Assembly (NCBI GenBank): GCA_003162415.1
Contig: PMOL01000007.1
Span: forward strand, 29,404 to 93,403
DNA from: Candidatus Dormiibacterota bacterium
GTDB taxonomy: Bacteria; Chloroflexota; Dormibacteria; Aeolococcales; Aeolococcaceae
Reading direction: 5' to 3'
DNA: 64,000 bases
This document shows, piece by piece, positions 26,801 through 35,609 of the stretch. Below the pieces are notes generated by a model. It worked only from the letters and a program-made list of their open reading frames with translations, had not been told where the DNA came from and did no database searches. How positions within the stretch are numbered: position 1 is the stretch's first letter; every line of letters starts with the position of its first letter. The position numbers were made by a program, and so were the translations under genes.

Positions 26801-27418
26801 CAACTCTGCGAGCCGGGGCGTTGCGTCCTCGAGCAGGTCGGTCAGGCGCCGAACGATGACGTCGGCGCCATCCAGCCGGTGCGAGGCCTCTTCGCATGCA
26901 GCCCGAAGGGCTCGCACGCCGGCGGCCTGCTCGACCAGCGTCCGGCGCTGCGTTGGGGTGGCCTCGATGATCCCGTCGATGTCGTTCTGCACGACGACCG
27001 CGTAGCCGTTCTGGGTGAGCCCGGTCCCGCCGAGAAGCCGCTCCAGGTCGCGAAGCCGGGCATGGTCGCCGTTGATCCGGAACTCGGTGTCGCGGTCGCC
27101 GCGAGCGACCCGCCGGCTGACCGAGACCTCGGGATCGTCCGAAGGAAGAGAGCCCTCCTCGTTGTCGATGACCAGCTCGACCTGTGCGAGCCCCATCCGC
27201 TGGCGGCCGCCGCCGCCGGCATAGATGACCTCATCCATGCGCTGCCCGCGCAGCTCGCGAGCGTTGGTCTCACCGAGCGCCCAGCGCACAGCATCGACGA
27301 GGTTGCTCTTACCGCTCCCGTTCGGCCCGACGATGGCGGTGATCCCCGGGTCGAAGATCACCTCGCTGCGCGCCGCGAACGTCTTGAACCCGGACAGGGT
27401 GATCCGCTGGAGCCTCAT
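23870..27418 (-). CDS. smc: Chromosome segregation SMC ATPase
   Basis: 1182 residues, the usual length. Head: [20 protein letters not shown], then [20 protein letters not shown] (Walker A). Long Ala-rich coiled coils flank a hinge near residues 500-640 ([20 protein letters not shown]). The C-terminal head has [20 protein letters not shown] (signature) and [15 protein letters not shown] (Walker B). With ScpAB, not seen here, it compacts and aligns the chromosome. The coiled coils are unusually Ala-rich, as in other high-GC genomes. Confidence 0.98.
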   Translation of the reverse strand: MRLQRITLSGFKTFAARSEVIFDPGITAIVGPNGSGKSNLVDAVRWALGETNARELRGQRMDEVIYAGGGGRQRMGLAQVELVIDNEEGSLPSDDPEVSVSRRVARGDRDTEFRINGDHARLRDLERLLGGTGLTQNGYAVVVQNDIDGIIEATPTQRRTLVEQAAGVRALRAACEEASHRLDGADVIVRRLTDLLEDATPRLAELSDQSAAAIELRTMSQRLTELRGSLAHEEWRAARASLKLARRRLEQALGRCEAASEADAAFAHRSAAARQRLDAARAARDGAARRLEEARIQVERGEGLQRRFADRLRSAVVQRGVAVADLDAIVPEVRAAAEALAAVEAGDEQRTWDLLEREADRLRLAATEAAAESAIDEERFAAAAGALAAAESDRASAAAESRAAIARAELAAAAVTALVSECEMAAAHVAELDTSLSARLAEANQAAQRARLTAAKVGEARSAVDAAWEAVNAADRAVADAAGEARLALAALAAARGRLSGSAADGGIARAVASGTLRARRLVDCLQITNDEFAGAVAAALEEHLGAWLVDDLAAAAAHLDREGPRERLVRAGLDAVIEQPAPEPFVLLSGAVEVLPEAVGAVSRLLHGVWVVPDLDSAQQAFARGASLAVLRDGTVVTPTGLRGGRAVDTIDLARDERAASLAADRSQRLEAAAVATAANSRDRLNDLDQALSVAVEADRGARADEAAAAALAVGAQQALDTAATQTERGATMLITRRAEADAALEAQAATDRQLAAAVERHSGLEGAAGSAEAHARQVRAAADTARSAAEEAELVLSRAKAEGAHVEERREAARRALDAARSRLAAAETRRLIAEGDALAAIVHGLQGRGEAVRAALEQSTAQHEYDLVAQPIAELELGVLALETEHAEVAVAVARAGDELHAAELEVVACEAQVAEHADAVRDLTDDDSIELDPAAAERAEREIVRLERRIAALGAVNALAPEQHEALTARVLSIAAQRDDLARACAGLRAMARHLEREIEQRFDTVFGAVSFHFQELYAELFPGGKATLRLEEPEPVLDLDGVEPPRAERRPGVEILAQPPGKRQTPLRLLSGGERALTALAVVLALQQVNPSPFYVFDEVDAALDDSNVLRFTRLLRRLGATQQFLVVTHNHITMAAADALWGVTIDADGTSSVLGVRFDEAEVVASPTASLRRVAG

Positions 27419-27497
27419 CCGGGCGATTGTCCATGCGCGGGGCGCGAAACGTCAACATCTTGGGCCGGGGCGATCGCGGAGCCCCAAGATCTGGTGC

Positions 27498-28538
27498 TCA
27501 CTCCTGGACCGGCGGTGTGCTCCCACCGCCGCGGCCGCGGCCACCTCGGCGCCCGCGACGCCGGCGCGGTGCCGGTGCGGCAGCCTCGGCCGGCGGTGGC
27601 GCCGGCGGCTGCCGACCCACGAGCGCCTCGGCGGCATGACGCAGCGCGGACAGGAGGCTCCGGCTCCGCTTCGGCGTCGACACATCCGGCGTGATGCTGG
27701 CCGTATCGGGAGGGCGGCCTCCTGACCGGCCACGCCGGTGGCGCGGTGTCGCTCCCCGGTCGGCGGCCACCTCGGCCACCCGGCGGCGGACGCGGGCCGG
27801 CTCGGAGGCAACCGTCTTGGCCGCGTCACGGGCGGCGCCCACCGCGGCGGCGGCACCGCCGCGGCTCGTCTTGCTCAGCTTGTCGAGCGCGTCGTGCGCG
27901 GCCGCCTGCTCAGCCGCCTGCTTGGTGGGACCGCGCCCGGTCCCGCCGACCCGGTCCCCGAGGAGGACCTCCGCGGTGTACTCACGCTTGTGGCCCGGAC
28001 CGCCGGTGGCGATGACCCGGTAGTGCGGCGTGTCCCCGGTCCGGTCCTGGGACGCCTGCTGAAGCTGGCCCTTGAAGTTCTCGTCGCTCCACTCGGCAAG
28101 GTCGCCGATGTTCTGGAGGAAGACCTTCGTCGCCGCCCGGTACCCCTGGTCGAGGAAAATCGCACCGATCATCGCCTCGAAGGCGTTGGCGAGCAACGAC
28201 GGCAGCTTGCGCGCGCCGGTCTTGACCGCGCCGCGGCCCATCAGCAGAGTCTCGCCGAGCTGGAGGCGCTCGCCGAGCCGTGCCAGCGACGTGGTGTTCA
28301 CCAGGGCTGCCCGGAGCTGGGTCAGCTGGCCCTCGTCGTAGGTTGGGAACCGGCGGAAGAGGTACTCGCCGACCACGAGCTCGAGGACCGCATCGCCGAG
28401 GTACTCCAGACGCTCGTTGTCATGCCCGGGACCGGCGGGCTCGCCGTGCTCGTTGTTCCAGGAGGCGTGGGTCATCGCCTCGCGAAGCAATTCCTGTTTG
28501 CGGAACTGGATCCCTATCCGCTTCTGGAGCTCGCGCAG
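27498..28538 (-). CDS. rnc: Ribonuclease III with basic C-terminal extension; no canonical start codon
   Basis: The endonuclease domain begins [20 protein letters not shown] and contains [16 protein letters not shown] (catalytic Glu/Asp loop) and [16 protein letters not shown]. The dsRBD has [12 protein letters not shown] and [16 protein letters not shown]. RNase III processes rRNA precursors. A ~120-residue Arg/Pro/Ala tail ([16 protein letters not shown]) is extra. In frame there is no ATG, GTG or TTG between the acpP stop and the conserved N-terminus, nor within acpP. CTG 28538, nine bases after GGAGGAG, is the best candidate start. Confidence 0.92.
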   Translation of the reverse strand: MRELQKRIGIQFRKQELLREAMTHASWNNEHGEPAGPGHDNERLEYLGDAVLELVVGEYLFRRFPTYDEGQLTQLRAALVNTTSLARLGERLQLGETLLMGRGAVKTGARKLPSLLANAFEAMIGAIFLDQGYRAATKVFLQNIGDLAEWSDENFKGQLQQASQDRTGDTPHYRVIATGGPGHKREYTAEVLLGDRVGGTGRGPTKQAAEQAAAHDALDKLSKTSRGGAAAAVGAARDAAKTVASEPARVRRRVAEVAADRGATPRHRRGRSGGRPPDTASITPDVSTPKRSRSLLSALRHAAEALVGRQPPAPPPAEAAAPAPRRRRGRRGGRGRGGGSTPPVQE

Positions 28539-28618
28539 GCGCTCGAGCTCCTCCTCTCCGAGGGGAGACGGTGTCTGCTTTGGCGTCGCGACCGCCGCCG
28601 GAGGCTTGGCGGGCTGGG

Positions 28619-28867
28619 CTAGGTGGTCGCCCCCACCTTCTCCTGGATGTAGTCCCAGGCCTGGCTCACCGTCCCGATCTTCTCCGCGTCCTCGTCGGAG
28701 ATCTCCATCTGGTACTCCTCCTCGAACGCCATGATCAGCTCCACCAGGTCGAGCGAGTCCGCGTTCAGGTCCTCCACGAATGACGCCTCCGGCGTCACCT
28801 GCTCGGTCTCCACGCCGAGTTGATCGGCGACGATCGCCTTGAACCGGTCGAAGGTTAGGTCTGGCAT
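28619..28867 (-). CDS. acpP: Acyl carrier protein
   Basis: 82 residues from ATG 28867 ([18 protein letters not shown]); AAGGA precedes it. The phosphopantetheine serine is in [20 protein letters not shown]. It is the acidic four-helix carrier of fatty-acid synthesis. The 159-bp gap to fabG and lack of fabF in the cluster are notable; the condensing enzyme must be elsewhere. Confidence 0.97.
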   Translation of the reverse strand: MPDLTFDRFKAIVADQLGVETEQVTPEASFVEDLNADSLDLVELIMAFEEEYQMEISDEDAEKIGTVSQAWDYIQEKVGATT

Positions 28868-29026
28868 CAGTCGTTCCTTGTGATGGTGTGGTTGCGGCTG
28901 GAGCCGCATCAGTCTGCGGCGCAACGATAGCGTCAGGAGCGGGGGGGCGCCACGCGAAAGGCCCGGAGGCGCCGTCGATGATGCGTTCCGGCGGGCTGTC
29001 GCGGTTCGCAGGAGTGTCGGACTCGC

Positions 29027-29785
29027 TCATGCTGCCAGACCGCCGTCGACATGGAGCACGTGGCCGGTGATGTACCCGGACTCTGGCAGGACGAGGAAGG
29101 CGATCGCTGCGGCGACCTCATCGGCGGTTCCCATCCGGCCCTTGGGGATGGCCGCGATCGCCGCGGTACGGACGGCGTCGCCGAGCGCCGTGGTCATCTC
29201 AGTGTCGATGAAACCGGGGGCGACCGCATTGACCGTGATGTCCCGACTGGCGACCTCGCGTGCCAGAGACTTGGTCAATCCGATCAAGCCCGCCTTGGCG
29301 GCCGAGTAATTGGATTGTCCGGCATTGCCGATGACGCCGGCGATGCTCGACACGTTGACGATACGGCCGAATCGCTGACGGAGCATGGGTCGGAGCGCCG
29401 CACGGCAGATGTGAAATGCCGCGGTGAGATCGATCGCGATCACCGCGTTCCAGTCGTCGTCGGTCAGGCGCATCGCCAGGTTGTCCCGGTTGATCCCTGC
29501 ATTGTTGACCACGATGTCGAGGCCCCCGAGGGCCTGCACTGCCTGGTCGATGAGCCCCGCGGCGGCCTTGGGATCGGCGAGGTCGGCGCCGAGCGCCACT
29601 GCGGTTGCGTTGTGCCCGGATTGCAGCTCGGCGACGACCGCTTCGGCTCTGTCCGGGTGGGCCGAGTACCCTACGGCGACGGAGGCGCCGGCTCGCGCCA
29701 GGGCGATCGCGGTTGCCCTGCCGATGCCGCGCGACCCGCCGGTGACCAGCGCGCGCCTGCCCTCGAGCGCGCGTGCCTCGGTCAC
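29027..29785 (-). CDS. fabG: 3-oxoacyl-ACP reductase FabG
   Basis: 252 residues from GTG 29785, whose GTGA overlaps the fabD stop. SDR fold: ALVTGGSRGIGRATAIALAR (cofactor glycines), DIVVNNAGINRDNLAM, VSSIAGVIGNAGQSNYSAAK (catalytic Ser-Tyr-Lys) and VAPGFIDTEMT. It reduces beta-ketoacyl-ACP with NADPH in the first reductive step of elongation. The frame is open upstream into fabD but that part is a shadow. Confidence 0.96.
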   Translation of the reverse strand: MTEARALEGRRALVTGGSRGIGRATAIALARAGASVAVGYSAHPDRAEAVVAELQSGHNATAVALGADLADPKAAAGLIDQAVQALGGLDIVVNNAGINRDNLAMRLTDDDWNAVIAIDLTAAFHICRAALRPMLRQRFGRIVNVSSIAGVIGNAGQSNYSAAKAGLIGLTKSLAREVASRDITVNAVAPGFIDTEMTTALGDAVRTAAIAAIPKGRMGTADEVAAAIAFLVLPESGYITGHVLHVDGGLAA

Positions 29786-30705
29786 CCGGCGACCCCCGCA
29801 CCATCGAGGCGGGCGGCGGCGTCCGGGGTGTTCACCGAGACGGCACGCGCGTCCGGCGCGATACGCCGGGCGAGGCCGCTGAGCACGCTGCCGGGGCCGA
29901 CTTCCACGAGCGTCTCCGCGCCGAGCTCCACCAGCCGGCGGACGCAGTCGATCCATCGCACCGGCGATGTGAGCTGTGCGCGGAGTCGCTCGCGCAGGTC
30001 GTCCGCGGTATGCACATCCCGTCCGTCGACGTTGCACACCACCGGTGGATTCGGGTCGGAAAGCGTTGTGCTGTCGAGCACCGCGTCGAATTGCTGCGCG
30101 GCCGCCGCCATCAACGGCGAGTGAAATGCGCCGCTCACGTTGAGGGGAATCGCGCGCCGCGCACCGCGGGTCAGCGCGAGCTTGGCGGCGGCGTCGACGC
30201 CGCTCGTCGAGCCGCTGATGACGAGCTGGCCGGGCGCATTGTGATTGGCAACAACGACAATCTCGCCGCTCTCGCGCTTGACCTCGTCACAGACAGCCGT
30301 CGCGACGTCGACATCGATGCCGATCAATGCGCACATGGTGCCCTCGCGCATCGCTGCCATCGCACGGCCGCGCTCGATGACGAGGCGCATGGCGGCAGCT
30401 GGTTGGAGCGCGTGCGCAGCCACCGCTGCGGCGTACTCGCCCACGCTGTGCCCCGCGACCGCGACCACGTCGAGGTCGTCCGGCAGCGTGCTCCGCAACG
30501 TGCATTCGACGAAGAGCAGCGCGGGCTGCGCAATCTCGGTCGGACGCAGGTGCTCGTCGTCCCCCATCAATGCGGCCTCGAGGTCGAGGCCTGACGATTT
30601 CGCAGCGTGGAGCATCTCGACGGCGATGGGGAGTGTGGTCAAGCCATCAGCCATACCGGCGGTCTGGCTGCCCTGTCCGGGAAAGCAGAGTGCTACTCGG
30701 GCCAA
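29782..30705 (-). CDS. fabD: Malonyl-CoA:ACP transacylase FabD
   Basis: 307 residues. N-terminus CFPGQGSQTAGMAD, catalytic serine in AGHSVGEYAAAVAAHAL, and SGAFHSPLMAAAAQQFD carrying the catalytic His. It loads malonyl onto ACP for fatty-acid elongation. It lies directly downstream of rpmF, where most relatives have plsX (and often fabH) instead. Confidence 0.96.
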   Translation of the reverse strand: MARVALCFPGQGSQTAGMADGLTTLPIAVEMLHAAKSSGLDLEAALMGDDEHLRPTEIAQPALLFVECTLRSTLPDDLDVVAVAGHSVGEYAAAVAAHALQPAAAMRLVIERGRAMAAMREGTMCALIGIDVDVATAVCDEVKRESGEIVVVANHNAPGQLVISGSTSGVDAAAKLALTRGARRAIPLNVSGAFHSPLMAAAAQQFDAVLDSTTLSDPNPPVVCNVDGRDVHTADDLRERLRAQLTSPVRWIDCVRRLVELGAETLVEVGPGSVLSGLARRIAPDARAVSVNTPDAAARLDGAGVAG

Positions 30706-30717
30706 CAGGACCGATGG

Positions 30718-30894
30718 TTACTCGGTGACGACCACTTCGCGGCCGTGATAGTAGCCGCAGTTCGGGCAGACGCGGTGGGGGATTCGCGGCTGGCGGCAGC
30801 GCGGGCATGGCGAAAGCGTCGGCATTTCCAGGGCGTGGTGGGAGCGCCGGAAGTCACGGCGGCGCTTTGAAATTTTTTGCTTGGGAAGCGGCAT
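30718..30894 (-). CDS. rpmF: 50S ribosomal protein L32
   Basis: 58 residues: MPLPKQKISKRRRDFRRSHH, then PCPRCRQPRIPHRVCPNCGY with a complete C-x2-C...C-x2-C zinc ribbon, ending in GREVVVTE and TAA. All four zinc cysteines are kept, so this is the zinc-dependent (C+) form. rpmF next to fabD/plsX is a classic arrangement linking ribosome and lipid synthesis. Confidence 0.96.
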   Translation of the reverse strand: MPLPKQKISKRRRDFRRSHHALEMPTLSPCPRCRQPRIPHRVCPNCGYYHGREVVVTE

Positions 30895-30988
30895 GCTCGG
30901 TTTCTCCGGGGACGGCGCGCACGCACGGCGGCGCGGCCAGTGGATGCGGCCAGTATAGCGGTGCGTCCAGTCGCGGCGACCCGGCCTG

Positions 30989-31525
30989 CTATTCGCGTTC
31001 CCGGCGTTTCCGCCGCGATCCGCCCTCGGCGGGAAGAGCGTCGATGCCCTTCCGGACCGTTGTCGCCGCGCGCATCAGCTGGTCCTCGAGACGAAGCATC
31101 ACCTCGCGGGCATACGCATCCGCCTCGTTGCAGGTCCTGGCGGAACGCTCCTCGGCCTCGGCGAGCACGGTGGCCGCGTGAGCGCGAGCCTGCTCGGCAA
31201 GGGCGTGGTCGCCGACCATGACCGCGGCGCGAGCCTCCGCCTCGGCGACGATGCGCGCCGCCTCGTGCTCCGCGCGCGAGAGCAGCCGTTCAGCCTCCTG
31301 TTCGGCTTCGACGACGACGCGGCGCTGGTCCTCGAGAAGATGACGAGCCTGCATCAGCTCGTCCGGCAGCCCCAGGCGGGTGCGGTCGATGAGCTCGAGG
31401 ATCTCTTCCTCGTTGACGACCACGCCGGCCGTGAAGGGCACGCGGCGGCCGGTGCTCACGATTTCCTCGAGCTGATCGACGAGGTCGATCACGGTGGGAT
31501 CGGTGTTCTCGGGCACGTCGGTCAC
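30989..31525 (-). CDS. SepIVA/DivIVA-like coiled-coil protein
   Basis: 178 residues. A short N-terminal segment (DLVDQLEEIVSTGRRVPFTA) and an LxxxIDRTRLGLPDELMQAR block lead into a long Ala/Glu coiled coil (LLEDQRRVVVEAEQEAERLL, EHEAARIVAEAEARAAV). Mycobacterial SepIVA, a septation and cell-elongation factor, has this architecture and is encoded near rnc-smc-ftsY. The neighbouring DUF177 protein seen in Mycobacterium is absent. It starts four bases inside the coaD stop region (ATGA). Cytosolic, probably membrane- or septum-associated by inference. Confidence 0.75.
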   Translation of the reverse strand: MTDVPENTDPTVIDLVDQLEEIVSTGRRVPFTAGVVVNEEEILELIDRTRLGLPDELMQARHLLEDQRRVVVEAEQEAERLLSRAEHEAARIVAEAEARAAVMVGDHALAEQARAHAATVLAEAEERSARTCNEADAYAREVMLRLEDQLMRAATTVRKGIDALPAEGGSRRKRRERE

Positions 31526-32034
31526 GTGGATCGGGCCTCGCGCTCGCGCTGCTCCTCAAAGCGGCGAAGCATCGCCTCGACGCTCACCGGCGGTGCCATC
31601 TCGTTGACGTTGCCGCCGAGGCTGCACACCTCCTTGATCAGCGACGAGGAGATGAAGACGTTGGAGAACGAGGTCATCAGGAACACCGTATTCACCGAAG
31701 GGTTGAGGCGGCGGTTCATGAGCGCCATCTGGAATTCCGATTCGAAGTCGCTGATCACCCGCAGCCCGCGCACGATCGCGATCGCGCCGGTGGTCGCCGC
31801 GAAATCGACGGTCAGGCCGTCAAAGGTGGTCACCTCGATGCGCGGTCGCGACTCCAGGGATGCCTGGATCATCTCCACACGCTCGGCTGCGGTGAACAGC
31901 GGCGTCTTCCCCGGGTTCTCCAGCACCCCGACGACCACGCGGTCGAAGATCGCCGCTGCGCGATCCAGAATGTCGAGGTGCCCGAACGTCACCGGATCGA
32001 AGCTGCCGGGGTACACCGCGATGCGCTCGCTCAC
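31522..32034 (-). CDS. coaD: Phosphopantetheine adenylyltransferase
   Basis: 170 residues. IAVYPGSFDPVTFGHLDILD carries the T/HxGH nucleotidyltransferase motif; AIVRGLRVISDFESEFQMA and VFISSSLIKEVCSLGG (ISSS(T)xxKE motif) complete the site. It makes dephospho-CoA, feeding the ACP prosthetic group. Coupled to rsmD by ATGA, as in many Gram-positives. Confidence 0.97.
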   Translation of the reverse strand: MSERIAVYPGSFDPVTFGHLDILDRAAAIFDRVVVGVLENPGKTPLFTAAERVEMIQASLESRPRIEVTTFDGLTVDFAATTGAIAIVRGLRVISDFESEFQMALMNRRLNPSVNTVFLMTSFSNVFISSSLIKEVCSLGGNVNEMAPPVSVEAMLRRFEEQREREARST

Positions 32035-32636
32035 GCTGTTCCGTCCGATGGTGCAGCGTTTCGCTGCAGGAAGCTGATGGTGGTCAGGCCGTAACGCGCC
32101 TCGCGGAATCGTGTGAGATTGCCGATCTGCTCAGGGATTTCGCGGGCGCGGTGATGTTCGCATACGACAAGTCGTGGTGGAGCCGCGCCGAGCAATTCGA
32201 GCACGCTGTCGAGTTCCGGGTCCTGGTACGGGGCGTCGACGTAGCAGAGATCGGCCTCGGCCGTCTGGGCCGCAGCGCCCCGGAGCCAGCGCGGGACGTC
32301 GGCGCCGACCAGCGTGCATCGGTCGCGGCAGCCGAAGCGCTCCGCGGTCTTGGCGATGAGCGCGAGCGCCTCGCGGTGGCGCTCGACAAACGTGACCGAC
32401 GCCGCTCCCCGGGACAGTGCCTCGAAGCCCACGGTGCCGGCGCCCGCGTAGAGGTCGATCATCCCCGCGCCGACGACGCCGGTTCCCAGGATGTTGAAGA
32501 CCGATTGGCGCACCATCGCCCGAGTCGGGCGCACCTCGCGCCCCGGCGGGGTGCCGACCACCCTCCCCCGCCACTCGCCGGCGGTGATCCTGGTCTGGGC
32601 CGCGTGCTGCGGTCCGGTCTTCAGACGCTGGGGCAT
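32031..32636 (-). CDS. rsmD: 16S rRNA (guanine966-N2)-methyltransferase RsmD
   Basis: 201 residues. It has RITAGEWRGRVVGTPPG and VRPTRAMVRQSVFNIL, typical RsmD entry segments, then GAGMIDLYAGAGTVGFEALS (SAM motif I). The catalytic motif IV is DLCYVDAPYQDPE, i.e. DAPY in place of the usual DPPY, a mild substitution. Methylates G966 of the 30S P-site region. Coupled with coaD; 21 bases from recG. Confidence 0.93.
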   Translation of the reverse strand: MPQRLKTGPQHAAQTRITAGEWRGRVVGTPPGREVRPTRAMVRQSVFNILGTGVVGAGMIDLYAGAGTVGFEALSRGAASVTFVERHREALALIAKTAERFGCRDRCTLVGADVPRWLRGAAAQTAEADLCYVDAPYQDPELDSVLELLGAAPPRLVVCEHHRAREIPEQIGNLTRFREARYGLTTISFLQRNAAPSDGTA

Positions 32637-32657
32637 GAAGACGTGAGCGGTTGCACG

Positions 32658-34742
32658 CTAATCGATATCGAAGACGGCGCGATAGCCGTTCATCGCATCC
32701 GACAGCGGCTTCCACGCGGAGAGCGTGGGGTCGTGGTCGAGCCAGTTGACGGCACCCTGGCGAGAGCGACGCCCCAGCGCCACGTCGAGCAGATCGGCTG
32801 CGAGCATGTCCGGCAGGCCGTGCTGGCGCAGGCCGACCAGCTGCCCGGGACCGCGGAGCTGGAGGTCGCGCTCGGCAAGCTCGAAGCCGCTGTCGGTCGC
32901 GGCCACGGCGGCGAGGCGCTGCGAGCCTTCTTCGTCGATCCCGCCCTCGAAGAGCAGGCAGTACGACTGGTGCTGGGCGCGCCCGACCCGGCCGCGGAAC
33001 TGATGCAGCTGCGCGAGCCCGAATCGCTCTGCGCCCTCGATCACCATGACGGTCGCGTTCGGGACATCGACCCCGACCTCGACCACGCTCGTGGCCACCA
33101 GGATATCGGCGTCGCCGCGCACGAACCGGTCCATGCGCTGGGCCTTCTCGCGCGCCGGCATCCGTCCGTGGAGCAACTCAACGCGCAGATCCGGGAAGAC
33201 GCTGGTGCTGAGACGCTGGAATTCGGCCGTCGCGCTGCGCGCTCCGAGCTTGTCGGATTCCTCGATGAGCGGGCAGATGACGAACGCCTGGCGGCCCTTG
33301 CCGACCTCGGCTCGGACGAACTCGTAGGCGGAGTCCCGCTCGTGCGGTGGGACGACGCGAGTCTCCACGGGATGGCGTCCCGGTGGCATCTCGCGCAGCT
33401 CGCTGAGGTCGACGTCCCCGTAGAGCGTGTTCGACAGCGATCGGGGAATCGGCGTGGCGGTCATGGCCAGGTAATTGGGCATTGCACCCGAGGTCTGCCG
33501 AAGCCGCTGTCGCTGGGCGACGCCGAAGCGGTGCTGCTCGTCCACCACGACGAGGCCGAGGTTGACCATGGCGACGTCGTCCTCGATGAGCGCGTGGGTC
33601 CCGACGATCAGCGAGTCGTGGCCGCCCGCGAGCCCGGCGAGGATCTCCCGGCGCGCCGCCGCGGAGGTGCTCCCGACGAGCAGGCGCGGTGGGAGGCCAT
33701 GCTCGGCGAGGAGCTTGTCGAGGGTCGCATGGTGCTGACGGGCGAGGATCTCGGTCGGAGCCATGACCGCGGTCTGGAACCCGGCGCGGTGGGTCATGAG
33801 CGCTGCCAGTGCTGCGACAACAGTCTTGCCGCTGCCGACGTCGCCCTGGAGGAGCCGGTTCATCGGACCCGGCGCGGCGAGATCGGTGAGGATCTCGTGC
33901 CCGGCGACGCGCTGCCCGTCGGTGAGCGTGAACGGCAGGGTCGCGACGAAACTTCGCGCAACCTCGATGTCGTACCGGACGATCACCCCCGGCCCGCTCA
34001 TGCGCCGGCGCCGCGCGCGCTCCGCGGCAACCTGGAGGAGGAACAACTCCTCAAATGCGATCCGCTCCCGAGCGCGCGTCGCGGTATCGATGCTGTCCGG
34101 TTTGTGCACCTGATAGAGGGCTTCGGCGATCGGCATCAAGCCCTCGGCCTCGCGAACCGACGGCGGCAGATGATCGGGCACCTGGGTAGTGAGCCCGAGC
34201 AGCGGTTCGATCCGAGTGCGCAGAAATCGAGATGTGATGCCGTCGGTCTCCGGGTACACGGGCGCGAGGGTCCCGACGTGGTGCTGGTCTTGCCCGGTGC
34301 GCTCGAAGACGGGGCTGCGAAACGTCAACCCGGTCCTCGACATCTCGACCTTCCCGCTAACCATCAGCTCCATGCCGGGCTGCAGCTGCTTGATGAGAAA
34401 CGGCTGGTTGAACCAGACCGCCGTGGCCACCGCGCCGTCGTCTTCGAGGGTTGCCTCCACGAGCACCATCTTCTTGTAAGGGCTGCGGCGTGAGCTGACA
34501 TTGCGGATACGCACGTGCGCGGTCTGCACGATCCCCACCTGGAGCGCTCGCAGCGAGACCGTGTTTCGCGTGTCCTCATAGCGGCGGGGCAGGTGGAAGA
34601 GGAGGTCTCGGATGGTGCTGATGCCGAGCCTCTGGAGCCGCTGTGCCTGTCGCGGACCGATCCCGGTCAGTCGGAACAGCGGGAGGTCGAGCTCGAGCGG
34701 CACATGCTGCGGCGTGACGATCGAAACGTGTTGCGAGCTCAC
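32658..34742 (-). CDS. recG: ATP-dependent DNA helicase RecG
   Basis: 694 residues. The wedge/OB domain starts FRLTGIGPRQAQRLQRLGIS and RDLLFHLPRRYEDTR. SF2 motor: LLQGDVGSGKTVVAALAALM (motif I), LVVVDEQHRFGVAQRQRLRQ (motif II, DEQH), MTATPIPRSLSNTLYGD (III) and QLHQFRGRVGRAQHQSYCLL (VI). It remodels stalled forks. Overlaps are absent but spacing to degV is only 29 bases, within one transcription unit. Confidence 0.97.
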   Translation of the reverse strand: MSSQHVSIVTPQHVPLELDLPLFRLTGIGPRQAQRLQRLGISTIRDLLFHLPRRYEDTRNTVSLRALQVGIVQTAHVRIRNVSSRRSPYKKMVLVEATLEDDGAVATAVWFNQPFLIKQLQPGMELMVSGKVEMSRTGLTFRSPVFERTGQDQHHVGTLAPVYPETDGITSRFLRTRIEPLLGLTTQVPDHLPPSVREAEGLMPIAEALYQVHKPDSIDTATRARERIAFEELFLLQVAAERARRRRMSGPGVIVRYDIEVARSFVATLPFTLTDGQRVAGHEILTDLAAPGPMNRLLQGDVGSGKTVVAALAALMTHRAGFQTAVMAPTEILARQHHATLDKLLAEHGLPPRLLVGSTSAAARREILAGLAGGHDSLIVGTHALIEDDVAMVNLGLVVVDEQHRFGVAQRQRLRQTSGAMPNYLAMTATPIPRSLSNTLYGDVDLSELREMPPGRHPVETRVVPPHERDSAYEFVRAEVGKGRQAFVICPLIEESDKLGARSATAEFQRLSTSVFPDLRVELLHGRMPAREKAQRMDRFVRGDADILVATSVVEVGVDVPNATVMVIEGAERFGLAQLHQFRGRVGRAQHQSYCLLFEGGIDEEGSQRLAAVAATDSGFELAERDLQLRGPGQLVGLRQHGLPDMLAADLLDVALGRRSRQGAVNWLDHDPTLSAWKPLSDAMNGYRAVFDID

Positions 34743-34771
34743 AGCCGTTCCATCGTGGCAGGCCTGCCCGA

Positions 34772-35608
34772 TTAGTCCGCGCCGAGGCAGGCGACTCCGA
34801 GACCACCCGGTCCGCTGTACGCACCGACCACTGGGCCGATGCGTCCGAGCACGGCGGTCACGTTCGAGACCGCCGCACCCAGTCGCGCCTCGAGGTCGAC
34901 CATCGACTCGGCTGCCGCGGCGTGAAACTCGGCCAGGCTACGCAGCGGGGCGCAGCCTCGGACCTGGTCGACGATCATGTCGATGCCCTTGGACCGGCTC
35001 CGCAGGCGCGCCAGCGGGACGACCTCGCCATCGCGGACGGCGATGAGCGGCTTGACGTTGAGCAGGCCGCCGACGAATGCCTGGGCACGACCGATCCGGC
35101 CGCCGCGATGCAGGTAGGTGAGGGTGTCGAGCAGGACCAGGATCGTGACCTTGCTCCGCCGCTGCGAGGCCTTCTCGGCCACCACGGCTGCGGTGTCGCC
35201 GGCCCTGATGTCGTCGAGCGCCGCGCGCACCAGCAGTTGGAGCCCGCCACTGACACTCTCAGTGTCGACGAGGTGGATACGCGCGGGATCGAACTCCTGA
35301 GCAGCGAGCATCGCCGACTGCAACGTGCCGCTGAGCTTCGCGGAGATGTGCAGTCCCACCACCTCGTCCTGGGGATTCGCCAGGAGCGTCCTGTACAGGG
35401 TCGCGAACACTTCGGGTGACGGCTGCGACGTGGTCGGATGCACATCGGTGTGCTCGAGCTTCGCGTAGAACGAATCGGGGTCGATATCGACACCATCACG
35501 GAACTGCTGTTCCCCGAAACGGACGATCAGCGGAACGACGTGAATCCCGAGTGCCTCCGTATCGGAGGGCGAGATATCGGCTGTGCTGTCGGTGACGAGA
35601 TGGATCAA
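34772..35608 (-). CDS. DegV-family fatty-acid-binding protein (FakB-like)
   Basis: 278 residues from TTG 35608 (LIHLVTDSTADISPSDTEAL), two bases after the fakA stop region; the longer frame upstream is a fakA shadow. DegV hallmarks: TDSTADIS, VHPTTSQPSPE, LHISAKLSGTLQSA and TLTYLHRGGRIGRAQAFVG. FakB proteins present fatty acids to the kinase FakA, encoded just upstream, so the two probably form a fatty-acid phosphorylation system for phospholipid synthesis. Confidence 0.9.
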   Translation of the reverse strand: MIHLVTDSTADISPSDTEALGIHVVPLIVRFGEQQFRDGVDIDPDSFYAKLEHTDVHPTTSQPSPEVFATLYRTLLANPQDEVVGLHISAKLSGTLQSAMLAAQEFDPARIHLVDTESVSGGLQLLVRAALDDIRAGDTAAVVAEKASQRRSKVTILVLLDTLTYLHRGGRIGRAQAFVGGLLNVKPLIAVRDGEVVPLARLRSRSKGIDMIVDQVRGCAPLRSLAEFHAAAAESMVDLEARLGAAVSNVTAVLGRIGPVVGAYSGPGGLGVACLGAD

Positions 35609-35609
35609 C

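Noticed and set aside
23870..27694. Very long plus-strand frame antisense to smc
   Set aside because: High-GC codon bias opens the antisense frame of long Ala-rich genes; smc has every family motif on the other strand.
32151..34493. 780-codon plus-strand frame antisense to recG and rsmD
   Set aside because: Same antisense artefact; recG helicase motifs are clear on the minus strand.
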